Shown here piece after piece: positions 29,402 through 36,124 of a stretch of DNA of 36,761 nt (the stretch's first letter is position 1; each line of letters opens with the position of its first letter). Under the pieces are notes generated by a model. The model had not been told where the DNA came from, ran no database searches, and saw only the letters and a program-made list of their open reading frames with translations. Origin of the DNA: Burkholderiales bacterium (GTDB lineage: Bacteria; Pseudomonadota; Gammaproteobacteria; Burkholderiales; Burkholderiaceae_C); the NCBI GenBank assembly GCA_028868895.1, contig JAGWTP010000033.1, forward strand, positions 1-36,761, read 5' to 3'. Position numbers and translations under genes: made by a program.

Positions 29402-30226
29402 ATGAAGATCGCCGCCGTGCAGATGGTGTCCACGACCGATGCCGCGCGCAACTGCGCGGCCGCGCAGCGCCTCGTCGCCGCGGCCGCCCGCGACGGCGCG
29501 CAGCTCGTCGTGCTGCCCGAGTACTTCTGCCTGATGGGCCGCAACGATCGCGACAAGCTCGCCATCGCCGAAGCGCCGGGCGCGGGCCCGATCCAGCAAA
29601 TGCTGTCGCAGGCCGCGCGCGAGCACGGTGTGTGGCTGGTCGGCGGCACACTGCCGATCCGCACCGCCGACGCCGACCGGGTACTGAACTCGAATTGCGT
29701 CTGCGCGCCCGACGGCACGCTGGCCGCGCGCTACGACAAGATCCACCTGTTCCGCTACGACAACGGGCGCGAGCGCTACGACGAGGGCGGTTCGATCCAG
29801 GCCGGCGCCGAGCCGATGTCGATCCAGGCCGGCGCGCTCAGAGTCGGCCTGAGCGTGTGTTACGACCTGCGCTTTCCCGAGCTGTACCGCGCGCTGATGT
29901 TCACCGCGGGGCATCCGCCCTGCGACCTGCTCTCGGTGCCGTCGGCGTTCACGTACACGACCGGCCTGGCGCACTGGGAGTTGCTGCTGCGCGCCCGCGC
30001 GGTCGAGAACCAGTGCTACGTGATCGCGGCGGCGCAGGGTGGCCTGCACGAGAACGGCCGGCGCACCTTCGGCCACAGCATGGTGGTCGACCCGTGGGGC
30101 GAGGTGGTCGCGGTGCTGGCCGAAGGCGAAGGCGTGGTGATGGCCGAGGTCGATCCGGCGCGCATCGCGACGGTGCGGATGCAGTTGCCGGCGCTCGAGC
30201 ACCGGCGCTCGTTCAAGTCGGCCTGA
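29402..30226 (+). CDS. Nitrilase-superfamily amidase (Nit1/NIT2-like)
   Basis: A 274-residue carbon-nitrogen hydrolase. The catalytic triad is E40 (VLPEYF), K113 (YDKIHLF) and C153 (SVCYDLRFPE). The RFPELYRAL and the FGHSMVVDPWGEV motifs place it with Nit-type enzymes that hydrolyse deaminated glutathione or omega-amides of 2-oxoacids; the exact substrate is inferred. The start is fixed by AGGAG seven bases upstream. It follows yhdP by 16 bases and is almost certainly co-transcribed. In related bacteria tldD often comes next; here the next gene is a convergent 2-oxoacid oxidoreductase subunit. Confidence 0.9.
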   Translation: MKIAAVQMVSTTDAARNCAAAQRLVAAAARDGAQLVVLPEYFCLMGRNDRDKLAIAEAPGAGPIQQMLSQAAREHGVWLVGGTLPIRTADADRVLNSNCVCAPDGTLAARYDKIHLFRYDNGRERYDEGGSIQAGAEPMSIQAGALRVGLSVCYDLRFPELYRALMFTAGHPPCDLLSVPSAFTYTTGLAHWELLLRARAVENQCYVIAAAQGGLHENGRRTFGHSMVVDPWGEVVAVLAEGEGVVMAEVDPARIATVRMQLPALEHRRSFKSA

Positions 30227-30256
30227 GCGCGGCCGGCGCGGCCGCCGGGCGCGCTC
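30225..30256. terminator. GC-rich hairpin between nitrilase and korB
   Basis: GAGCGCG (30225-30231) pairs with CGCGCTC (30250-30256), and GCGGCC/GGCCGC can pair inside. It fills the short gap between the convergent genes and may stop both transcripts. There is no T-run. Confidence 0.35.
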
Positions 30257-30263
30257 CGGTCGC

Positions 30264-31319
30264 TCAGCTCAACTCGGCATTGATCGCCGCCAGCGCCGCC
30301 GCCCCCGGGCACAACTGGGCATCGCCGAGCCGGTTCAGCGGCACGTCGACGGTGTTCAGGTGCTGGTGCAGGTCCTGCGCATCGCCGTTGACGTAGAGCA
30401 GCCCGGTGAGGATCTCGCCGCGCGATTCGTGGGTGGCGATGTGGCTCATCGCCGCAAGCCGGTCGCCGGCGTCGTAGCCCGCGGCCAGCTTGCGCAGGCG
30501 CAGCACGTTGCCGTCGTGCTGGGTGACCTCGATCACCTCGCCGGGCGCGTACATCGCGGTGATCGCGTCGCGATGCGGCATGAAGTCGAGCCGGTTCACG
30601 GCCTCGTTGTGGGCGCGCACGTAGTCGTAGCTCTTGGTGCTGCCGGCGTGGTTGTTGAACGCCACGCACGGGCTGATGACGTCGATCAGCGCCGCGCCGC
30701 GGTGGTGCAGCGCGCCCTTGATCAGCGGCACGAGCTGTTCCTTGTCGCCCGAGAAGCTGCGCGCGACATAGCTCGCGCCCATCTGCAGCGCCAGCGCCAC
30801 CAGGTCGATCGCGGTGTCGGTGTTGACCACACCCTTCTTGCTCTTGCTGCCGGCGTCGGCGGTGGCCGAGAACTGGCCCTTGGTCAGACCGTAGACGCCG
30901 TTGTTCTCGACGATGTAGGTCATGTTCACGCCGCGCCGCATCGCGTGCGCGAACTGGCCCAGGCCGATGCTCGCCGAGTCGCCGTCGCCGCTGACGCCCA
31001 GGTACAGCAATTCTCGGTTGGCCAGGTTCGCGCCGGTCAGCACCGACGGCATGCGGCCGTGCACGGTGTTGAAGCCGTGCGAGGCGCCGAGAAAGTAGTC
31101 GGGTGTCTTCGACGAGCAGCCGATGCCCGAGAGCTTGGCGACGCGGTGCGGCTCGATGTCGAGTTCCCAGCAGGCCTGCACGATCGCGGCCGAGATCGAG
31201 TCGTGCCCGCAGCCGGCGCACAGCGTGCTGATCTTGCCCTCGTAGTCGCGGCGCGTGAAGCCGAGCTTGTTGGCGGGCAGCGTCGGATGGTGGAGCTTGG
31301 GTTTGGCGAGGTAGGTCAT
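30264..31319 (-). CDS. korB: 2-oxoacid:ferredoxin oxidoreductase beta subunit
   Basis: A 351-residue thiamine-diphosphate subunit. GDGDSASIGLGQ (111-122) with ENNGVYGLTKGQ (138-149) is the TPP/magnesium site, and four cysteines C34, C37 (LCAGCGH), C68 (GIGCSS) and C218 (ISPCVAF) fit the proximal 4Fe-4S ligands. With the alpha subunit it oxidatively decarboxylates a 2-oxoacid to acyl-CoA and passes electrons to ferredoxin; the sequences look like 2-oxoglutarate enzymes (KorAB), but substrate is not certain. It is the last gene of the operon, separated from alpha by 304 bases holding a paired structured repeat. Its ATG overlaps the stop of a 20-codon leader ORF. Confidence 0.92.
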   Translation of the reverse strand: MTYLAKPKLHHPTLPANKLGFTRRDYEGKISTLCAGCGHDSISAAIVQACWELDIEPHRVAKLSGIGCSSKTPDYFLGASHGFNTVHGRMPSVLTGANLANRELLYLGVSGDGDSASIGLGQFAHAMRRGVNMTYIVENNGVYGLTKGQFSATADAGSKSKKGVVNTDTAIDLVALALQMGASYVARSFSGDKEQLVPLIKGALHHRGAALIDVISPCVAFNNHAGSTKSYDYVRAHNEAVNRLDFMPHRDAITAMYAPGEVIEVTQHDGNVLRLRKLAAGYDAGDRLAAMSHIATHESRGEILTGLLYVNGDAQDLHQHLNTVDVPLNRLGDAQLCPGAAALAAINAELS

Positions 31320-31378
31320 GTCTTGGTGCCTGTGGCTGTGGCGCGCGCCGCGGACGCCGGGTGGCCGACTGCGCTCAT
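31316..31378 (-). CDS. 20-codon leader ORF coupled to korB
   Basis: GGAGGAC immediately precedes an ATG that opens MSAVGHPASAARA and continues for 20 codons, ending in TGA that overlaps the korB ATG as ATGA. The Shine-Dalgarno and start lie inside the structured repeat copy at 31346-31449. Because korB has no obvious Shine-Dalgarno of its own, ribosomes may reach it by terminating and restarting after this ORF. The peptide is rich in alanine and threonine, with no recognisable motif. It may be a translational relay rather than a functional peptide. Confidence 0.4.
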   Translation of the reverse strand: MSAVGHPASAARATATGTKT

Positions 31379-31449
31379 GTCCTCCGGCCCGGGCTCCGCC
31401 CGAACCTCCCCCTTTACTTCGCTCCGTCGGCCACCCGGCGCCCGCGGCG
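31346..31449 (-). repeat. Structured repeat element, copy A (sense to the kor operon)
   Basis: Arms 31346-31368 and 31427-31449 form a 23-bp stem (22 perfect pairs, one A-C that is G-U in the minus-strand RNA). The 58-nt loop, read on the minus strand, contains AGCGAAGTAAAGGGGGAG, then an inner hairpin CGGGC-GGA-GCCCG (31402-31390), then GGAGGACATGAGCG. The second block supplies the ribosome-binding site and start of the leader ORF before korB. Confidence 0.75.
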
Positions 31450-31491
31450 AACCACCCGTGGAGCGTGTTGTCGATCCGCCTCGACGGTTGT

Positions 31492-31599
31492 GGATCAGGC
31501 CGGTGGGGTGTGCTGCGTAGCGAGGTAAAGGAGGAGACGACGGCCATAGGCCGTTGGCGGGGGACACGAGCGGAGCAGCACGCCCCGCCGGCCTGATCC
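31492..31599 (+). repeat. Structured repeat element, copy B (inverted relative to copy A)
   Basis: Arms 31492-31516 and 31575-31599 form a 25-bp stem with 23 Watson-Crick pairs and two G-U pairs in the plus-strand RNA. The loop is again 58 nt and carries AGCGAGGTAAAGGAGGAG, an inner hairpin ACGGCC-ATA-GGCCGT (31540-31554) and GGGGGACACGAGCG. It is the same element as copy A in the opposite orientation, with unrelated arm sequences. The 42 bases between copies (31450-31491) contain only a small GTCGA/TCGAC stem. Confidence 0.75.
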
Positions 31600-31623
31600 C
31601 GCTCAATGAGGAAGCAAAGCAAC

Positions 31624-33480
31624 TCACGCTGCCTGCCCCTTCTTGATCGGTGCGACGGTCTGCGCGAGCACGTGCCGGGCGACCGTGTCGGTGATGAAGC
31701 GCGCGGTGATCGGCGTGCCGTCGTAGTGCAGGATCGGCTCGAGCTTGGCCGGGTTCACGGCCTGCTCGGTGACGATCAGCGTGCGCAGTTGCGCGTCGCG
31801 GTTTTGCTCGACCACGAACAGCGTGTCGTGCGACGTGATGAAGTCGTCGACCGCGGCGCTGAACGGGAACGCGCGGATGCGCAAGGTGTCGATGTGCACA
31901 CCCTGCGCCTGCAGCGCGTCGAAGGCTTCGTCCATCGCCGGGCTGGTCGAGCCGAAGTACAGCGCGCCGTAGCGCGTGGCCTTGACGGCGTCGCGGCGCA
32001 CCGGCTGCGGCACCAGTTCCTTGGCGGTCTCGAACTTCGTCAGCAGGCGTTGCACGTTGTACAAGTAGTCGGGGCCGGCCTCGGAGTAGCGCGCGTAGGC
32101 GTCGCGCGTGGTGCCGCGGGTGAAGTACGCGCCCTTGTCGGGGTGGGTGCCGGGGTAGGTGCGGTACGGGATGCCGTCGCCGTCGACATCGAGATAGCGA
32201 CCGAAGTCGCGCCCGGCGTCGAGCTCGGCGGCGGTCATGACCTTGCCGCGGTCCATGAGCGCGGCGCTGTCCCATTCGAGCGGGGCACACAGGCGGTGGT
32301 TCATGCCGATGTCCAGATCCGTCATCAGGAACACCGGCGTTTGCAGGCGGTCGGCGAGGTCGAGGCATTTCGCACCGAACTCGAAGCACTCGCGCGGGTC
32401 TTCGGGAAACAGCAGCACGTGCTTGGTGTCGCCGTGCGACGCGTAGGCGCAGCTGATGAGGTCGGCCTGCTGGGTGCGCGTGGGCATGCCGGTGGAGGGC
32501 CCGCCACGCTGCACGTTGATGATCGTGACCGGAATCTCGGCGAAGTACGCCAGCCCGATGAACTCGGTCATCAGCGACACGCCGGGCCCGGAGGTGCAGG
32601 TGAAGGCGCGCGCGCCGTTCCAGCCGGCGCCGGTGACGATGCCGATCGACGCGATTTCGTCTTCGGCCTGCACGATCGCGTAGCGGTTCTTGCCGGTCGC
32701 CTTGTCGACCCGATAGCGGCCGCAGTACTTCTGGAACGCTTCGGCCACCGACGAACTCGGCGTGATCGGGTACCAGGCGCACACCGTGGCGCCGCCGTAC
32801 AGGCAGCCGAGAGCGGCGGCGGCGTTGCCTTCGATGAAGATGCGAGCGCCGACCGCGTCGCGGCGCTCGACCTTCAACCCGAGCGCGTCGTCGAAGTATT
32901 CACGGCCGTGGTGCAGGCCCATCATGAAGGCATCGAGGTTGGGCTGGATCAGCTTGGCCTTGCCCTTGTACTGCTCGCCCAGCAGCGTGGCGATGACTTC
33001 GGGCTCGATGCCGAGCATTGCCGCGAGCACGCCGACGTAGACGATGTTCTTCAGCAGCTGACGCTCGCGCGGATCGGTGTAGCGCGTCGCGCACAGGTCG
33101 GTCAGCGGCACGCCGAGCAGGTGGATGTCGGGGCGCATCGCGCCCGCGTGCGGCAGCGGCTTGCTGCTGTCGTACATCAGGTAGCCGCCGGGTTCGAGTT
33201 CGGCAACGTCTTGCGCCCAGGTCTGCGGGTTCATCGCCACCATCAGGTCGACGCCGCCGCGCCGGCCGAGGTAGCCGTGCTCGTTGACGCGCACCTCGTA
33301 CCAGGTCGGCAAGCCCTGGATGTTGCTCGGGAAGATGTTGCGCGGGCTCACCGGCACGCCCATGCGCAGCAGGCTGCGCGCGAAGAGTTCATTGGCCGAC
33401 GCCGAACCCGAGCCGTTGACATTGGCGAACTTGACGACGAAGTCGTTGACCGACTCGATCCGCACTTTGCTTTTCGGCAT
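31624..33480 (-). CDS. korA: 2-oxoacid:ferredoxin oxidoreductase alpha subunit (gamma-alpha fusion)
   Basis: A 618-residue protein joining the gamma domain (about 1-200) to the alpha domain. The N-terminal FANVNGSGSASANELFARSLLRMG is the gamma domain. Near residue 233 begins CAWYPITPSSSVAEAF, the alpha-subunit signature, followed by TSGPGVSLMTEFIGLAYFAEIP. This two-subunit plan is that of KorAB enzymes, including oxygen-tolerant ones in aerobic bacteria. AGGTGG lies about seven bases before the ATG. The stop of the upstream flavoprotein gene is one base away, so the two are coupled. korB follows after the 304-bp repeat-bearing gap. Confidence 0.93.
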   Translation of the reverse strand: MPKSKVRIESVNDFVVKFANVNGSGSASANELFARSLLRMGVPVSPRNIFPSNIQGLPTWYEVRVNEHGYLGRRGGVDLMVAMNPQTWAQDVAELEPGGYLMYDSSKPLPHAGAMRPDIHLLGVPLTDLCATRYTDPRERQLLKNIVYVGVLAAMLGIEPEVIATLLGEQYKGKAKLIQPNLDAFMMGLHHGREYFDDALGLKVERRDAVGARIFIEGNAAAALGCLYGGATVCAWYPITPSSSVAEAFQKYCGRYRVDKATGKNRYAIVQAEDEIASIGIVTGAGWNGARAFTCTSGPGVSLMTEFIGLAYFAEIPVTIINVQRGGPSTGMPTRTQQADLISCAYASHGDTKHVLLFPEDPRECFEFGAKCLDLADRLQTPVFLMTDLDIGMNHRLCAPLEWDSAALMDRGKVMTAAELDAGRDFGRYLDVDGDGIPYRTYPGTHPDKGAYFTRGTTRDAYARYSEAGPDYLYNVQRLLTKFETAKELVPQPVRRDAVKATRYGALYFGSTSPAMDEAFDALQAQGVHIDTLRIRAFPFSAAVDDFITSHDTLFVVEQNRDAQLRTLIVTEQAVNPAKLEPILHYDGTPITARFITDTVARHVLAQTVAPIKKGQAA

Positions 33481-33481
33481 C

Positions 33482-35308
33482 TCAAGCCACCTTCTTGGCG
33501 TGGTGATCTCGGCAGCCGCGCCCGGCCTGCGTCAGGTCGATCGTGAACTTCTGCATGTCCCAGGCGCCGGTCGGGCAGCGCTCGGCGCACAGGCCGCAAT
33601 GCAGGCAGACGTCTTCGTCCTTGACCATCACGCGCCCGGTCTTGAGCGTTGCCGACACGTACAGCGCCTGCTCGACATGGCGCGCCGGTGCGCGCAGCCG
33701 GGTGCGCAGGTCCGCCTCGTCGCCATTGCCGGTGAACGTGATGCAGTCGGTCGGGCAGATGTCGACACAGGCATCGCACTCGATGCACTGGCCGGTGTTG
33801 AACACCGTCTGCACGTCGCAGTTCAGGCAGCGCTGCGCTTCCTTCCACGCCGCCTGCACGTCGAAGCCCAATTCGACCTCGACCTTGATGTTGCGCAGCG
33901 CCGCGTTCACGTCGCGCCACGGCACCTTGTGGCGCAGGTCGGGCGATACCGCGTTGTCGTAGCTCCACTCGTGGATGCCCATCTTCTGCGATACCAGCGT
34001 GACGCCCGGCGCCGGGCGCACGCGCACGTCTTCGCCGTGCAGGAACCGGTCGATCGAGATTGCCGCGGCGTGGCCTTGCGCCACCGCCCAGATGATGTTC
34101 TTCGGGCCGAGCGCGGCGTCGCCGCCGAAAAACACGTCGGGGCGGCTCGACTGCAGCGTGACCGCATCGAGCTCGGGCATGCCGTGCTCGTTGAAGGCGA
34201 TGCCGGCGTCGCGCTCGATCCACGGGAACGCGTTCTCCTGGCCGACCGCGACCAGCACCTCGTCGCACGCGAACACCTGCTCGGGCTCGCCGGTCGAGAC
34301 CAGTTGGCGCCGGCCGTTGGCGTCGCGCAGCGCGCGTACCTTGTCGAAGCGCATGCCGGTGAGCCGGCCGCCCTCGTGCAGGAACGCGGTCGGCACCAGG
34401 CAGTCGAGGATGGGGATCTGCTCGTGGGCGGCGTCTTCCTTCTCCCACGGCGAGGCCTTCATCTCTTCGAACGGCGAGCGCACGATGACTTTCACGTCGA
34501 CACCGCCGAGCCGTTTGGCGCTGCGGCAGCAGTCCATCGCGGTGTTGCCGCCACCGAGCACGATCACGCGTTTGCCAATGCTCGTGACATGGCCGAACGA
34601 CACCGACGCGAGCCAGTCGATGCCGATGTGGATGTGCGCCGCCGCCTCGGCGCGGCCCGGGAGGGCGAGGTCGCGGCCGCGCGGCGCGCCGGAGCCGACG
34701 AACACCGCGTCCCAGCCTTCGTCGAGCAGGGACCGCATCGATTCGATGCGCGTTGCCGCGCGGAACTCGACACCCAGGCGCAGCACGTAGCCGGTCTCTT
34801 CGTCGATCACGGCTTCGGGCAGCCGAAAGCGCGGGATCTGCGAGCGCATCATGCCGCCGGCCTTGGTGTCGCCATCGAACACGGTGACCGCGTAGCCCAG
34901 CGGTGCCAGGTCGCGCGCCACCGTCAGCGCGGCCGGGCCGGCGCCCACGCAGGCGATGCGTTTGCCGTTCTTCTGCAGCGCCGGGCGCGGAAGGCGTTCG
35001 CTGATGTCGTCGTCCTTGAAGTCGGCGGCAACGCGCTTGAGGCGGCAGATCGCCACCGGCTCGGGCCTGTCGGCCTGCGCTTCTTCGACGCGACCCCGCC
35101 GGCAGGCCGGCTCGCACGGCCGGTCGCAGGTGCGCCCCAGGATGCCGGGAAACACGTTGGAGGCCCAGTTGACCATGTAGGCGTCGGTGTAGCGGCCCGC
35201 CGCGATCAGCCGGATGTATTCGGGAACCGGGGTGTGGGCCGGGCAGGCCCACTGGCAGTCGACCACCTTGTGAAAGTAGTCGGGGGCGTGGATGTCGGTG
35301 GCTTGCAA
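33482..35308 (-). CDS. FAD/NAD(P) iron-sulfur oxidoreductase, GltD-like, fused to ferredoxin domain
   Basis: A 608-residue electron-transfer flavoprotein. The N-terminal Fer4_20-type iron-sulfur domain has C18, C22, C61, C65, C69 and C88. Next come two dinucleotide folds, GAGPAALT at 122-129 (FAD) and VIVLGGGNTAMD at about 246-257 (NAD(P)H), as in glutamate synthase small subunits. The C-terminal ferredoxin-like part has CIECDACVDICPTDC (about 509-523) and CLHCGLCAERCP (about 568-579), two 4Fe-4S clusters. It probably passes electrons between ferredoxin-type clusters of KorAB and NAD(P), like the third subunit beside Thauera KorAB. The start is TTG, backed by AAAGGGA. First gene of the operon. 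Confidence 0.88.
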   Translation of the reverse strand: MQATDIHAPDYFHKVVDCQWACPAHTPVPEYIRLIAAGRYTDAYMVNWASNVFPGILGRTCDRPCEPACRRGRVEEAQADRPEPVAICRLKRVAADFKDDDISERLPRPALQKNGKRIACVGAGPAALTVARDLAPLGYAVTVFDGDTKAGGMMRSQIPRFRLPEAVIDEETGYVLRLGVEFRAATRIESMRSLLDEGWDAVFVGSGAPRGRDLALPGRAEAAAHIHIGIDWLASVSFGHVTSIGKRVIVLGGGNTAMDCCRSAKRLGGVDVKVIVRSPFEEMKASPWEKEDAAHEQIPILDCLVPTAFLHEGGRLTGMRFDKVRALRDANGRRQLVSTGEPEQVFACDEVLVAVGQENAFPWIERDAGIAFNEHGMPELDAVTLQSSRPDVFFGGDAALGPKNIIWAVAQGHAAAISIDRFLHGEDVRVRPAPGVTLVSQKMGIHEWSYDNAVSPDLRHKVPWRDVNAALRNIKVEVELGFDVQAAWKEAQRCLNCDVQTVFNTGQCIECDACVDICPTDCITFTGNGDEADLRTRLRAPARHVEQALYVSATLKTGRVMVKDEDVCLHCGLCAERCPTGAWDMQKFTIDLTQAGRGCRDHHAKKVA

Positions 35309-35522
35309 CGAGTCCCTTTCTGTGCGCTCGCGGCGGCGTCGCGCCGGCCAGTGCGAGCGCCGCGGCGCATCTGCAGTGCGGCCATGCTAGGTCGGGCGCG
35401 CAGCAGTGTCAGCGAGGGTTTGCGCCAGTGCGGTGCGCGCACACTTGCGATGCGTGATGGCGTTCACACGGTGTCGACGCCGCAATGTCAGACAATCGCG
35501 GGCCAATTTGGAGGAGTCCGGG
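35309..35522. other. Divergent gap before the exported-protein cluster
   Basis: The 214 bases upstream of the flavoprotein gene (minus) and the small ORF (plus) hold the flavoprotein Shine-Dalgarno at its left end and GGAGGA (35511-35516) at its right end. I find no -35/-10 pair with correct spacing; GACAAT (35491-35496) is the nearest to a -10 for the plus side. Confidence 0.35.
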
Positions 35523-35639
35523 GTGCAGCGAGTTCCCACCGTCGCGAATGTCTTGCCTGCGCGCGCCGCGTTGCCGTGGGCGCGGCGGCGCGACCGTGCC
35601 GCGGTGGTCTTCGCGGGTGCCGGCTTGCCGTGCGCATGA
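35523..35639 (+). CDS. Small ORF (38 codons) coupled to the next gene
   Basis: A GTG seven bases after GGAGGA opens a 38-codon frame (MQRVPTVANVLPARAALPW...) that stops in TGA overlapping the ATG of the following gene. The following gene has no Shine-Dalgarno of its own, so this ORF may deliver ribosomes to it. The peptide has a basic centre and hydrophobic ends but no known family. It may be non-functional as a peptide, or the sequence may hide the real start of the next gene. Confidence 0.3.
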   Translation: MQRVPTVANVLPARAALPWARRRDRAAVVFAGAGLPCA

Positions 35640-36124
35640 TGCCTGGGCGCCACCGCCGTGCCTTGTGCGCGCTCGCGTGGCTGGGCCTGCTTGGCGTCAC
35701 GCCGGTGCGCGCGGCGGGGTGGGCCACGTTCCCGGTGGACGACTCGATGAGCCAGACCCAGGCCGGCGCCGCGCAACTGCGCTGGCACGACGCGCTGCCC
35801 ACGCGCGGCGGCCCCGACCTGCTCGACGCGACGATGGACGTGCGCATCGTGCTCAACGTCAGCCCGTGGATCGGCAAGCCGGCGCGCATCTACATGCTGA
35901 TGCCGCCGCTGCCGCTGTCGAGCCTGTCGGTGCAATGGACGACCTCCGGTGTGCTGCTGCCCGGGCGCCTGTCGGGCGGCCAGCGGCAACTGGTCTTCCA
36001 GGGCGTCGTTGCCGGCGCGCGCATCGAAGACCTGCTGCGCGTGGCCATCGCCGCCGACGCGCACGACCCGGCGACGCCGCGGCGCGTCGCCTTCACGTTC
36101 GAGATCGAGGTTCCGAGTCGATGA
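35636..36124 (+). CDS. Exported protein of unknown function
   Basis: A 162-residue protein starting MMPGRHRRAL (the second ATG, at 35639, is equally possible). A signal peptide is clear: basic start, hydrophobic LCALAWLGLLGV and a cleavage site near VRA-AGW (residues 25-28). The mature part looks beta-rich, with RIVLNVSPWIGKPARIYMLMPP at its centre, and no cysteines after the signal. I do not recognise a family. The stop overlaps the ATG of the PapD-like chaperone gene (ATGA), so it is probably a structural or accessory protein of the same fimbrial-type system. Confidence 0.7.
   Translation: MMPGRHRRALCALAWLGLLGVTPVRAAGWATFPVDDSMSQTQAGAAQLRWHDALPTRGGPDLLDATMDVRIVLNVSPWIGKPARIYMLMPPLPLSSLSVQWTTSGVLLPGRLSGGQRQLVFQGVVAGARIEDLLRVAIAADAHDPATPRRVAFTFEIEVPSR

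Noticed and set aside
25177-29718. Open frame of about 1500 codons on the minus strand opposite yhdP
   Set aside because: It mirrors yhdP codon by codon, as expected when third positions are G or C; the translation is low-complexity in R, A, H and Q with no domain.
33284-35635. Plus-strand frame reading continuously into the exported protein at 35636
   Set aside because: Its first 780 codons are antisense to the kor operon; only the part from 35636 has a signal peptide and a credible composition.
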